From assembly GCF_025716875.1 (NCBI RefSeq), contig NZ_JAOVZB010000001.1, positions 868,001-932,000 on the forward strand: DNA of 64,000 nucleotides, in the 5' to 3' direction. Positions 25,173 to 34,017 of this stretch are shown piece after piece (position 1 is the stretch's first letter; every line of letters starts with the position of its first letter). This DNA is from Marinomonas sargassi. Its GTDB lineage: Bacteria > Pseudomonadota > Gammaproteobacteria > Pseudomonadales > Marinomonadaceae. Below the pieces are notes generated by a model that saw only the letters and a list, made by a program, of their open reading frames with translations, had not been told where the DNA came from and searched no databases. The translations under genes and the position numbers were made by a program.

Positions 25173-26849
25173 ATGGATTTCATAGATTCATTGAATGAAA
25201 TGTTGAACGCAAGCCCCAGAAATAGCAGAAAGAATGCACCTGTTGTTGCTTGGTTTGAAGAGCATGGATATGGTTCTGGTAGAGCAAGTGTTATCAGTGA
25301 AGAGAAGCAAGTCGGCAACCGTATTGCTGAGCAATTTAAGCATAAAAGTAATCATGTTGTTTTTGTGTGTAACGACCAAAAAACTAGTAACACAATAATT
25401 AGAAGAGTTTCTGAGTTTATTTATAACGAATTGGCTTCGATAATAATTATCATTGCTAATGATAATCAAGTGTCTAGTAGCTCAGAAGTCAATCTTATTC
25501 TATATGATGAGACTGATATAGTTAATTTTTTTAGCGATACATTTTCTAATTTTTATATCGTAGAGGGAAACAGTAATAACAAGCTAAACAGTAATAACAA
25601 GCTAAACAGCTCACTTCCTTATGACAGAGTCGGTAAGCCTTTCCTCCTTCTCGCTGGCATTTCTGGCACAGGTAAAACCCGTTTTGTGCGTGAGCAAGCT
25701 AAAGCAACAGGTAGTCTTTCTGAAACCTATTGTTTAACCTCGGTACGCCCTGATTGGCATGAGCCGAGTGATTTACTGGGCTATATTTCGCGTCTATCTA
25801 AAGACGGTGTTGCCGAATTCATCACTACAGATGTATTGCAGTTTATCGCCAAGGCATGGCGTGCCATTATTGAAAATGGACTAAGTGTTAAAGTTCAAGA
25901 CAGCGAAGACCAAGGCAAGCGCTTAGTTGTAGCTGGCGAACGTGATGCTCTTGCGCGGGTTTTGCCGTACTGGCTGTGTCTAGATGAAATGAACCTTGCA
26001 CCTGTTGAGCAGTATTTTGCCGACTATTTGTCTGTGCTTGAAACCCGCGAATGGGATTGGGAAGGTGGTAGCTTTACATACAGCAGCGATGTCTTATTAA
26101 AACCCGCTACCATTAAAGAAGTCGCAGATATAGAAAAGCTACGTAAAGCACTAGGCTTTGAGGGGGCGCAATACTATGAGCTTTGGCAATTAATTTGTCA
26201 GTATGGTCTAGGCATTCCTTTCAACCTGCTGGTCGCAGGCACGGTAAATATGGATGAAACCACCCATGGTTTTTCCCGCAAGGTGATTGACCGTGCACTG
26301 AGCTTTGATTTTGGTGAGTTTTTCCCTAACAAATTTGATGAGTTTTTTACTCCAACCAGCAACAATAAATGCCTAACTTACCCTATTTGGTCGCATGCTA
26401 GCAAAGCGGATTTAGTGAATACCTTTGATGTTGATGGTTTAAAAACAGTTGCATTTTTATCGGCAGTAAATACTGTGCTAAAAAATACCCCTTTTGAACT
26501 TGCGTTTCGCGCTTTGAATGAATTACTGCTTGCCGTTGTTAGCAACCAACCACAAGATGACTTGGCACTAAAAGCCGTTTGGGACGACTTTATGATGTGT
26601 AAAGTGCTACCGCGTATTGAAGGCGATGAAGATAAATTGGTTGGACATGGCGAGAGAAACATTTTAGAAGAATTGTTAAAAGCATTGGAAGTGCAGTTCG
26701 CTGATGTTTGGGAAAATGGTCGACCTGATTTATACCGCGAGAAAAAAGAGCCAAAAGGTGAAATGATAACTGTGGCTTGCCGTTCTAAGAAAAAACTAAA
26801 TTGGATGAGCGATCAACTTGTTCGTGGCTTTACGTCTTTTTGGCCTTAA
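25173..26849 (+). CDS. McrB-like AAA+ restriction subunit (LlaJI.R1-type)
   Basis: 558 residues. The N-terminal 130 residues match nothing I recognise and probably bind the target site. An asparagine-rich linker with a perfect in-frame repeat (NSNNKL twice, about 133-144) leads to an AAA+ core: Walker A GISGTGKT at 162-169, Walker B YWLCLDEMNLAP with DE at 271-272, and a sensor/arginine-finger region TVNMDETTHGFSRKVIDRAL at 357-376. McrB family members are NTP-driven translocases that partner a nuclease. Start fixed by AAGGAG at 25162-25167; a GTG at 25167 would overlap it. Follows M2 by 9 bases. The first 440 bases are AT-rich, the rest is not. Confidence 0.85.
   Translation: MDFIDSLNEMLNASPRNSRKNAPVVAWFEEHGYGSGRASVISEEKQVGNRIAEQFKHKSNHVVFVCNDQKTSNTIIRRVSEFIYNELASIIIIIANDNQVSSSSEVNLILYDETDIVNFFSDTFSNFYIVEGNSNNKLNSNNKLNSSLPYDRVGKPFLLLAGISGTGKTRFVREQAKATGSLSETYCLTSVRPDWHEPSDLLGYISRLSKDGVAEFITTDVLQFIAKAWRAIIENGLSVKVQDSEDQGKRLVVAGERDALARVLPYWLCLDEMNLAPVEQYFADYLSVLETREWDWEGGSFTYSSDVLLKPATIKEVADIEKLRKALGFEGAQYYELWQLICQYGLGIPFNLLVAGTVNMDETTHGFSRKVIDRALSFDFGEFFPNKFDEFFTPTSNNKCLTYPIWSHASKADLVNTFDVDGLKTVAFLSAVNTVLKNTPFELAFRALNELLLAVVSNQPQDDLALKAVWDDFMMCKVLPRIEGDEDKLVGHGERNILEELLKALEVQFADVWENGRPDLYREKKEPKGEMITVACRSKKKLNWMSDQLVRGFTSFWP
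25568..25610 (+). repeat. 18-bp in-frame tandem repeat in the McrB-like gene
   Basis: Two perfect copies of AAACAGTAATAACAAGCT (25568-25585 and 25586-25603) plus seven bases of a third. The unit is a multiple of three and encodes KLNSNN-type linker residues, so copy-number change would lengthen the hinge without breaking the frame. Confidence 0.9.
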
Positions 26850-26885
26850 ATAAACGGAGCTTTGATACTTTGGCGGTAATGGAAC

Positions 26886-29234
26886 ATGGCTAAAAATACT
26901 GAAGTGTTGAGCGGTGAACATGATGACTTTGATATTCATGTCTCTACGTCTAACTTAGCTTCTCTTCGGGAGACGCTAAGAAAAACTTATTCGTCACGGT
27001 CTATCGATCTACCGAAATATGAAGAGATGATTGCGTGGGTTGGCTCTCAGCTAATGCTTCCTAGTCTCGATATTATAGGGCCACCGCATATTCAACCGTT
27101 CTTTTTTGAAAACCGTCAATACTGGTTTGAAATTGAGTTTAAGGATAATGTTGATAAAGGCTCTTTTTCTGTCAATCACAAGTATGCTTTGCTTGATCAA
27201 AGCTTTTCTCCTCACCCTAGACGAAATGCATTACATGCTGCGATTAACTTTGGTAATGATGTTGGGTTATGCCGCTTTGAAATCCAATACAGCATCAATG
27301 GTATTCAACAGTTTGTTCCTGTCTCTTTTACCGTCTTTGCGACAAAAATGGTTCAAGCTCTAGATCTGAGCATTATGAATCAAAAGATTGATAGTATTTA
27401 CCCCCTGTGGCGATACGCTATTAGTGGTAAAACCACCCATTTCCAAGGTAAATCAACCAGACAGTCTGAGAAATTCGAGCTCTTTTGGTTAGCCCAATTT
27501 GAACGCTTAGTTGCAGAGTTTAATCAAGGTATTAAACGAGTACTAAACGCTCCTCATAATCGCTTACAAACTTATACCTATCAACAGAAGTTGGAGAGAG
27601 TAAACAAACGGCTAGGAGTAAAGCAAGAGCAAAAAGCTAAGGAGTTGATAGCGTCAAAGCGCCCCTCTCGGCTTGTTACCGAAAAACAGCGCTTAAATCT
27701 TGATACCCCAGAAAACCGCTTTATAAAGATGGTGCTCACGAAAACCAAAGCGAATTTATCTAAAATGTTGGTGGCTATTCGTGCGGAGAAAGATTCAAAA
27801 GCGTCTGATTCTTTTTTTGAGACTTTAGAGGTTTGGTGTAATCAAATTGGAAAGTATGCAAAGCATCAACTATGGCAAGAGGTTGGTGAGTTTAAAGGGC
27901 AGAATACTGAATCTAAAGTACTACAAGAAGCTGCGGGTTATTCAAAAGTTTATAAGGTCTGGCAGCAACTGAAATACTATTTAAATGGCAAAAATGGTGA
28001 GAGCCAGCTGTCCATTAAATCAGTAGCCGATATTTATGAGATTTGGTGCTTTCTGGAAGTAAAATCCATTATTGAGTCTTTAGGTTTTATACAACAAAAT
28101 CAATCGCTTGGTAACCTTAAACAGGTGCAATTTGAGAAACAGCTTCCTGAGGATGAAATGGCGGCGGCTTTCGTATATCAACACGAAAGTGATCAAATGA
28201 AAATAGAGCTTGCTCATGAACCTAGATTTAACCCTAATGGTCATATTAATCGTACTTATCTTATAAAGCAGCGACCTGATATTGTCCTCCGTGCCACATT
28301 AAAAAGTGGCGAATCCTTTTTGATCTTGTTTGATGCAAAGTATCGTATAGATACTACGCAGTTTGGTGGTAAGGACGCAGTACCAGAAGATGCTATTAAT
28401 CAGATGCATAGATATCGTGATGCGATTATTCATCAGCAACGCTTTGAGTATGAGGTACCACTGAAAAGCCGCCCTGTTCTTGGGGCGTTTGCTTTGTACC
28501 CTGGTTTTTTCTCTGATCAAAAGTCTGAACGGAACCCTTATTGTGAAGCCATTAACGAAATTGGGATTGGTGCATTTGCACTATTGCCAAGCGAGGGTGA
28601 TCAAGGTTTTCATAATCATTGGCTAAAAGAATATTTGATTCAGAAGCTTGGGAAAACAAAACAAGCTTTGGAGTATAGCAAAGCTCCATCACACGATTAT
28701 CATTTTGTAGAAGATGCTGCCCGTATTGCTCCTTATGGTGTAAATGTGTCTAGGCACTATGGGCTGACCTTCATTGCACCTGTGAATGAACTTGATCGTG
28801 ATCAAGAGTACTTGGATAAAGCTAAAACAGGTAACTTAAAGGGTTACCATACAAAACTGATTGCAACTAATCGCCAGAATATACATAGAAATATTGTGCG
28901 TGAAATCCGTTATGTTGTGGTGACTGTTCGTGACAGTACATCCAATTATGAACAGTTAGGAAAATATTTATATCCGGTCTCTAAAGTAAAGCTTTTGCCA
29001 AGGCAAGAAGTTCATAGGGATATAACGGGAAAAGAAAGTGACAGTAATGAGCTCTATTGGGTATTTGAGTTCTCAGGTCGACCAACTCTTTTGGATAGTG
29101 TAATTAAAAAGCCTTATATTGAAGAACACTTTAGTTTCAAACTGATAAAAGCTGAACACTTACCTGAAATTGCTCACTGGAATGGGATTCAGAGTGACTT
29201 AGCTTTGTATGAAGGTTTTAGCACCACTTGGTGA
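26886..29234 (+). CDS. DUF2357-type PD-(D/E)XK nuclease (McrC-like partner)
   Basis: This 782-residue protein has an N-terminal region of about 300 residues that I place near DUF2357, a middle region with YEIWCFLEVKSII (384-396), and a PD-(D/E)XK nuclease core: RPD at 463-465, FDAK at 482-485 and a QMHRYRDA motif at 506-513 on the following helix. This is the arrangement of the PDDEXK_7 (former DUF524) nucleases usually encoded next to McrB-like ATPases. It starts 36 bases after the ATPase gene and is expected to be the cutting subunit of the complex. The last about 150 residues are unassigned. Confidence 0.8.
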   Translation: MAKNTEVLSGEHDDFDIHVSTSNLASLRETLRKTYSSRSIDLPKYEEMIAWVGSQLMLPSLDIIGPPHIQPFFFENRQYWFEIEFKDNVDKGSFSVNHKYALLDQSFSPHPRRNALHAAINFGNDVGLCRFEIQYSINGIQQFVPVSFTVFATKMVQALDLSIMNQKIDSIYPLWRYAISGKTTHFQGKSTRQSEKFELFWLAQFERLVAEFNQGIKRVLNAPHNRLQTYTYQQKLERVNKRLGVKQEQKAKELIASKRPSRLVTEKQRLNLDTPENRFIKMVLTKTKANLSKMLVAIRAEKDSKASDSFFETLEVWCNQIGKYAKHQLWQEVGEFKGQNTESKVLQEAAGYSKVYKVWQQLKYYLNGKNGESQLSIKSVADIYEIWCFLEVKSIIESLGFIQQNQSLGNLKQVQFEKQLPEDEMAAAFVYQHESDQMKIELAHEPRFNPNGHINRTYLIKQRPDIVLRATLKSGESFLILFDAKYRIDTTQFGGKDAVPEDAINQMHRYRDAIIHQQRFEYEVPLKSRPVLGAFALYPGFFSDQKSERNPYCEAINEIGIGAFALLPSEGDQGFHNHWLKEYLIQKLGKTKQALEYSKAPSHDYHFVEDAARIAPYGVNVSRHYGLTFIAPVNELDRDQEYLDKAKTGNLKGYHTKLIATNRQNIHRNIVREIRYVVVTVRDSTSNYEQLGKYLYPVSKVKLLPRQEVHRDITGKESDSNELYWVFEFSGRPTLLDSVIKKPYIEEHFSFKLIKAEHLPEIAHWNGIQSDLALYEGFSTTW

Positions 29235-29246
29235 TTGAATATACAA

Positions 29247-29654
29247 TTACTCAGTTCCTTTCATTTCTTCTATAAACCTTGTGAACTCACCAAGCTTATT
29301 TTCCACAACGTGTTTAACAATTTCTAAATTCAGTGTTTGGTAGTCATGTACGGCGATATTTCTGAGCCCGACCATCTTTTGTAAACTTTCAGCCAATAGT
29401 GGAGAAAGAAGTCCGGCTTTTTTTAATAGTTCGAAGCTGTCTCGCCCACTTTGCGGGATGCCTGTTCTGTGTTGTTTGTTAACGATATTGGCAACATCAA
29501 TACAGGCCTCGCAAGCCCGTTGTAAATTAAGGATGATGGAGTCTTGGCTTGTGTAGTCGTTATCAAAGTGGTCTTTTGATTGTTCATATACCTCTTTAAT
29601 ACGTTTGATACAGCGCTCAATAGTGGCAAATTTATTTATAATTGCATCATTCAT
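29247..29654 (-). CDS. hepT: HepT-type toxin (HEPN, DUF86 family)
   Basis: This 135-residue, all-helical HEPN protein carries the RX4HXY ribonuclease/AMPylation-target motif intact at R98, H103 and Y105 (in LRNIAVHDY). HepT toxins cleave RNA and are neutralised when MntA adds AMP groups to the tyrosine of this motif. Its ATG overlaps the mntA end by 4 bases. Convergent with the DUF2357 nuclease gene, with only 12 bases between them. Confidence 0.88.
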   Translation of the reverse strand: MNDAIINKFATIERCIKRIKEVYEQSKDHFDNDYTSQDSIILNLQRACEACIDVANIVNKQHRTGIPQSGRDSFELLKKAGLLSPLLAESLQKMVGLRNIAVHDYQTLNLEIVKHVVENKLGEFTRFIEEMKGTE

Positions 29655-30028
29655 TTTGTATAGTCCTGCAGAATGTCCGCTCTCTCATCATTAAGGTGTT
29701 GATACATGGAGAGTATTTGCATTTCAAATTGACAACATGTTGCTTTGTTACCGTAGATAAGTTCACCCTGCTGTATAACCTGATTTTGCATAACTGTTGA
29801 AGCAGATAAAAGATCAACTAAATCAATATCTTTATTTAACTTTATAGCAAGAGACTCTTGTAGGTCGAAGCGTTTTACTGGAGCTAATTTTTTGTCTAAA
29901 AGAATAGCGATATCAATATCGCTATTCTTGTTAGCATGGCCATTTACTTGTGAACCAAATAGATAAATCAGTTTAACGTTTGGCAGGAGCAAAAGTGTTT
30001 CTTGTACAAGCTTCTCTTTTAGCGTCAT
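29651..30028 (-). CDS. mntA: MntA-type antitoxin nucleotidyltransferase
   Basis: Minimal nucleotidyltransferase of 125 residues. The GSX10DXD motif is complete: G25-S26 and D37-I-D39 in FGSQVNG and NSDIDIAILLD; a third acidic strand follows at DIDLVDL (67-73). MntA AMPylates HepT. It is first in the two-gene operon, with HepT overlapping by ATGA, the classic arrangement. It closes the right side of the defence island; yicC starts 68 bases further on. Confidence 0.88.
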   Translation of the reverse strand: MTLKEKLVQETLLLLPNVKLIYLFGSQVNGHANKNSDIDIAILLDKKLAPVKRFDLQESLAIKLNKDIDLVDLLSASTVMQNQVIQQGELIYGNKATCCQFEMQILSMYQHLNDERADILQDYTK

Positions 30029-30096
30029 GTCTGATTTACCTTGAATTTAGTCGATTAACTTTGAGTTTGCCTTAAGTTGAAGGAATTTCAAAAACA

Positions 30097-30963
30097 TTAC
30101 TCAATATTCTGAATCTGCTCTCTCATTTGTTCTATCAAGACCTTCAATTCCACGGCGCTTTGGGTGGTTTCAACGACGATGGATTTTGAGGATAGGGTGT
30201 TGGCTTCGCGGTTGAGCTCTTGCATTAGGAAGTCGAGGCGACGCCCGATTGGACCTTTTTGTTGTAGCTGACGGCGGACTTCTTTGGTGTGGGTCGCTAG
30301 GCGATCCAGCTCTTCGGCCACATCGGCTTTTTGCGCCAGTATGACGATTTCGGCTTCAACACGCATAGGGTCAAGTTCGACTTTTGCTGCTTCCAGTTTT
30401 TCTTGCAGGTTGGCTTTTTGTGCCGCGATGATCTCAGGTAGCTTAGCTTGCACTTCCACTACAATGGCATCGATAGCGTCGAGTCTCTGCTCAATAATGG
30501 TTTTGAGTTCTTCACCTTCTCTTAGACGTACCTGAATCAGTTCTGCCACGCCTTGGTTAAACAGGTCGACTACAGCTTTTTTAAGTAGGTCATTATCGAT
30601 CCCAGAGTCACTTAGAATCCCCGGCCATTTTAGAATCTCTAATGGGTTCGCTGGGTCTAGGTCTTTGAACCATTCTCCCAATGAATCAATCGCTTGTGCT
30701 AAGGCTTGGGCATTGGAAGGGTTGATAGTTAAGCTAGTCGCGGCTTTATCAACGGCTTGGAATCTAAGCTGGCATTCTAGTTTTCCTCGGTTGAGTTTTT
30801 TACGTAGCACGTCGCGAAAAGTGAATTCGAGTTCTCTAAAGTTCTCAGGTAATCGAAAGCTTGGCTCCAAGTAGCGTTGGTTTACGGAGCGGATTTCCCA
30901 GCTGATGGTGCCCCAGTAGTATACAGCTTCTTGGCGTGAAAAAGCGGTCATGCTTGCAGTCAT
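30097..30963 (-). CDS. yicC: YicC/YloC family endoribonuclease
   Basis: This 288-residue protein of the YicC family has the start SMTAFSRQEA, EIRSVNQRYLE and FRLPENFRELE, and the C-terminal DUF1732 block with GPIGRRLDFLMQELNREANTLSSKS. YicC is a stress-related endoribonuclease reported in E. coli to act on small RNAs. It is divergent from rph, the conserved gammaproteobacterial arrangement, so the core genome resumes here. Confidence 0.93.
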   Translation of the reverse strand: MTASMTAFSRQEAVYYWGTISWEIRSVNQRYLEPSFRLPENFRELEFTFRDVLRKKLNRGKLECQLRFQAVDKAATSLTINPSNAQALAQAIDSLGEWFKDLDPANPLEILKWPGILSDSGIDNDLLKKAVVDLFNQGVAELIQVRLREGEELKTIIEQRLDAIDAIVVEVQAKLPEIIAAQKANLQEKLEAAKVELDPMRVEAEIVILAQKADVAEELDRLATHTKEVRRQLQQKGPIGRRLDFLMQELNREANTLSSKSIVVETTQSAVELKVLIEQMREQIQNIE

Positions 30964-31122
30964 GTTGATTACCTAAAAGTCAAAAAAGTATGGAAACAAA
31001 GGCGACATTGTAGCCTAAGGTGTATTTGTTCAACAGTTTTCTATTTGCTGGTGGCGTAATTTAAAGAAGGTTCGTTATAATTGCCGCCTTATTAAAGATT
31101 CAATTCAATTAGAGAGATAACT

Positions 31123-31860
31123 ATGCGTCCAAGCGGCAGAGCGGTAGATCAATTACGTCCCCTTAAACTTACTCGCAACTTTACTAAGCATGCGGAAGGT
31201 TCCGTGCTAATTGAGTGTGGTGACACTAAGGTTATTTGTACTGCTACCGTTGTAAATGGCGTGCCACGCTTCTTGAAGGGCAAGGGTCAGGGCTGGATTA
31301 CCGCAGAGTACGGTATGTTGCCTCGTTCTACGGGGAATCGTATGGACCGTGAAGCGACTCGTGGTAAGCAAGGTGGCCGTACGGTTGAAATTCAACGCCT
31401 AATTGGCCGATCTTTACGTGCCGCGGTTGACCTTAAAAAGCTAGGCGAACACACCATCACCATTGACTGTGATGTTATTCAAGCGGATGGCGGTACTCGT
31501 ACGGCTTCTATTACTGGTGGCTTTGTTGCCCTAGCGGATGCCATGCGTAAATTGGTCGAGAAGAAGAAAGTCAAAGCGAACCCAATTGTTTCGCAAATTG
31601 CGGCTATCTCAGTAGGTGTTTACAAAGGAACACCTGTGCTCGACTTGGATTATCCAGAAGACTCCAATGCGGAAACCGATATGAATGTCATCATGAATGA
31701 CAAGGACGGTTTCATTGAGATTCAAGGTACAGCAGAAGGCGAAGCCTTTAGTGATGAGCACATGAATGGCATGCTGGCTGTGGCTCGAAAGGGTATTGCG
31801 GAAATCATCCAGATACAGCGTGATGCCCTTTTCGACAAAGATAAAGAGCCCGAAGCATAG
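31123..31860 (+). CDS. rph: Ribonuclease PH
   Basis: This phosphorolytic 3'-5' exoribonuclease finishes tRNA 3' ends. [20 protein letters not shown] is the diagnostic start; the phosphate/RNA-binding arginines lie in [23 protein letters not shown] and the active-site region in [19 protein letters not shown]. 245 residues, near the usual 238. Divergent from yicC and followed by a terminator. Confidence 0.96.
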   Translation: MRPSGRAVDQLRPLKLTRNFTKHAEGSVLIECGDTKVICTATVVNGVPRFLKGKGQGWITAEYGMLPRSTGNRMDREATRGKQGGRTVEIQRLIGRSLRAAVDLKKLGEHTITIDCDVIQADGGTRTASITGGFVALADAMRKLVEKKKVKANPIVSQIAAISVGVYKGTPVLDLDYPEDSNAETDMNVIMNDKDGFIEIQGTAEGEAFSDEHMNGMLAVARKGIAEIIQIQRDALFDKDKEPEA

Positions 31861-31875
31861 TTTGATAGAGCTAAA

Positions 31876-31917
31876 AGAAAAGGCTTCGTTAGAGGGATTC
31901 TAGCGAAGCCTTTTTTA
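31876..31917. terminator. Bidirectional terminator between rph and the sugar ATPase gene
   Basis: 13-bp stem AGGCTTCGTTAGA/TCTAGCGAAGCCT (one G-T pair; 31881-31893 with 31899-31911), loop GGGAT, six Ts to the right and an A-rich run to the left, so it can serve both converging units. Confidence 0.88.
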
Positions 31918-31952
31918 TGTGTCGTGTTTCTAAAAGGTGGCTATTTAGCTAC

Positions 31953-33062
31953 CTAAACATCGACCCTTTCCCCTGTAGTTGGGTTAAACACAACGGCTTT
32001 TGAAGTATCAAACATCATATTAATAACTGAACCTGCATCTGCTGGGTAGGCAGGGTTTGAGCGGCAGTTTACTTCAGCATTGTTGATACGTGTGATCACC
32101 ATGGTATCTGCACCCATAGGCTCAGTAACTTCCACTTCAATCGCGGTAGTGGTGACGTATTTTTGCCCTTCTTTATGAGCTTGTGGCTCAGTAATCATTT
32201 CTGGTCTTAGTCCTAATAATAGAGATTTACCAAGATAAGGCTGAAGTGATTCGTGTTTAGGGAAAGGTAACAGTGTTTTATTTGGCGTCGCTAGTTCCAG
32301 CATAGCGCCATCATCCCCCGTTACTACCGTTGCTGGGATGAAGTTCATGGCAGGAGAGCCCATGAAGCCAGCAACAAACAAGTTGGCTGGGTTGTCGTAA
32401 ATTTCCTGAGGCGTACCTAGTTGCTGTACTTCACCGTCTCTCATTACTGCAATGCGATCCGCGAGAGTCATGGCTTCCACTTGATCGTGGGTTACATAAA
32501 CAATGGTGGTGCCAAGTTTCTTATGCAGTTTTTTGATTTCTGTACGCATTTCAACACGTAGTTTTGCATCTAAGTTAGACAGGGGTTCATCAAATAGATA
32601 CAACTGAGGGCGGCGTGCTAATGCTCGTCCCATAGCAACACGCTGACGCTGCCCGCCAGACAATTGCGCAGGTTTACGGTTTAGTAAGTGGTTGATTTGT
32701 AAAAGCTCTGCTACTCTTTCTACTTCGACATCACGTTCCTCTTTTGGTACTTTACGCATTTCAAGGCCGAAGGAAATATTCTGTGCCACAGTCATGTTTG
32801 GGTATAGGGCATAGGACTGGAAAACCATGGCGATATCACGGTCTTTTGGACTACTGTGGGTGACGTCTTGGTCGGCAATTAAAATGCTGCCTTCACTGAC
32901 TTCTTCTAAGCCTGCGATAGAGTTCATCAAAGTGGATTTACCACAGCCAGATGGTCCTACCAAAATTAAGAATTCACCAGCAGCGATAGAAATATTAATG
33001 CCTTTGAGAATTTCTGTGTCGCCGTAGCGTTTTTTTACATTATCAATAACAAGGTTTGCCAT
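31953..33062 (-). CDS. Sugar ABC transporter ATPase (MalK/UgpC/GtsD type)
   Basis: This 369-residue CUT1-family ATPase has Walker A GPSGCGKS at about 36-43, signature LSGGQRQR, Walker B LYLFDEPLSNLDA and the C-terminal OB/TOBE regulatory domain (LLLGLRPEMI) of about 130 residues. It powers the two permeases encoded just upstream. Last gene of a six-gene minus-strand region headed by the two-component system. Which sugar is carried cannot be read from this subunit. Confidence 0.92.
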   Translation of the reverse strand: MANLVIDNVKKRYGDTEILKGINISIAAGEFLILVGPSGCGKSTLMNSIAGLEEVSEGSILIADQDVTHSSPKDRDIAMVFQSYALYPNMTVAQNISFGLEMRKVPKEERDVEVERVAELLQINHLLNRKPAQLSGGQRQRVAMGRALARRPQLYLFDEPLSNLDAKLRVEMRTEIKKLHKKLGTTIVYVTHDQVEAMTLADRIAVMRDGEVQQLGTPQEIYDNPANLFVAGFMGSPAMNFIPATVVTGDDGAMLELATPNKTLLPFPKHESLQPYLGKSLLLGLRPEMITEPQAHKEGQKYVTTTAIEVEVTEPMGADTMVITRINNAEVNCRSNPAYPADAGSVINMMFDTSKAVVFNPTTGERVDV

Positions 33063-33132
33063 GTTGGTTACTCCAAATTCGATCTAATAACTCACGCGGA
33101 ACAGGTAAAAAGCGCGAGTAAGAAAAATGTCT

Positions 33133-34017
33133 CTAGCCTTTCACTGCGCCTGCGGTTAAGCCTCGTACAAAGTACTTGCCGGCCAACACATAAACGGCAA
33201 GTGTCGGTAGTGCGGCGATAATGGCTGCGGCCATGTCGACGTTGTATTCCTTGCCACCAAAACTGGTGTTAACCAAGTTGTTTAGGGCAACGGTGACAGG
33301 CTGAGTATCGAACCCAGAGAAAGCCACGCCAAATAAGAAATCGTTCCATATTTGAGTGAATTGCCAGATCACAGTAACCACTATGATAGGAATCGAAACG
33401 GGTAAGATAATGCGGTAAAAAATGGTGAAGAAACCAGCTCCATCTAATCGCGCTGCTTTGACCAATTCTTCAGGAATAGACTGATAGAAATTCCGGAAAA
33501 ACAAAGTAGTGAAAGCCACGCCATACACTACGTGGACAAAGACCAAGCCTGTGGTGGTATTCGCTATTCCCAACCAACCCAAGGTACGTGCCATAGGCAG
33601 CAAAATAACTTGGAAAGGAATAAAGCAACCTATCAATAAAGCTGCAAAAAACAGGTCACTGCCTTTGAACTTCCACAAAGAAATGACATAGCCATTGAGA
33701 GCACCTAACAGAGTCGAGATAGCCACGGCTGGAAGCACAATTTGAAACGAATTCAAGAAGTAAGGCGAGATGCCCTCACAGCTGCTGCCAGTACAAGCGC
33801 TTGACCATGCTTTTTGCCAAGACTCAAAACCGAGCGTGCTAGGCAAAGACAATAGGGTTCCGCTGCGAATTTCTTCCACGTCTTTTAGCGAGGTAAGAAG
33901 CATCACTACGAATGGCATGAGGTAAATCGCTGCCATGGTGAGAAGAACGGTATACAAGGCAATGCGCAATACATTATTGAGAACCTTGCTTGGTTGTTTA
34001 ATAGTCTGGTTACTCAT
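33133..34017 (-). CDS. Sugar ABC transporter permease (MalG/GtsC type)
   Basis: This 294-residue inner-membrane permease has six predicted helices, with the first at about 15-37. The EAA loop LVKAARLDGAGFFTIFYRIILPVS is present near residue 190 and the C-terminal GLTAGAVKG tail typical of CUT1 permeases. The gene overlaps the preceding permease gene by 8 bases, so the two are translationally coupled and form the channel. 70 bases separate it from the ATPase gene. Confidence 0.9.
   Translation of the reverse strand: MSNQTIKQPSKVLNNVLRIALYTVLLTMAAIYLMPFVVMLLTSLKDVEEIRSGTLLSLPSTLGFESWQKAWSSACTGSSCEGISPYFLNSFQIVLPAVAISTLLGALNGYVISLWKFKGSDLFFAALLIGCFIPFQVILLPMARTLGWLGIANTTTGLVFVHVVYGVAFTTLFFRNFYQSIPEELVKAARLDGAGFFTIFYRIILPVSIPIIVVTVIWQFTQIWNDFLFGVAFSGFDTQPVTVALNNLVNTSFGGKEYNVDMAAAIIAALPTLAVYVLAGKYFVRGLTAGAVKG

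Noticed and set aside
31053..31081. TATAAT box upstream of rph
   Set aside because: A good -10 hexamer but no acceptable -35 at the proper spacing, so not listed as a promoter.
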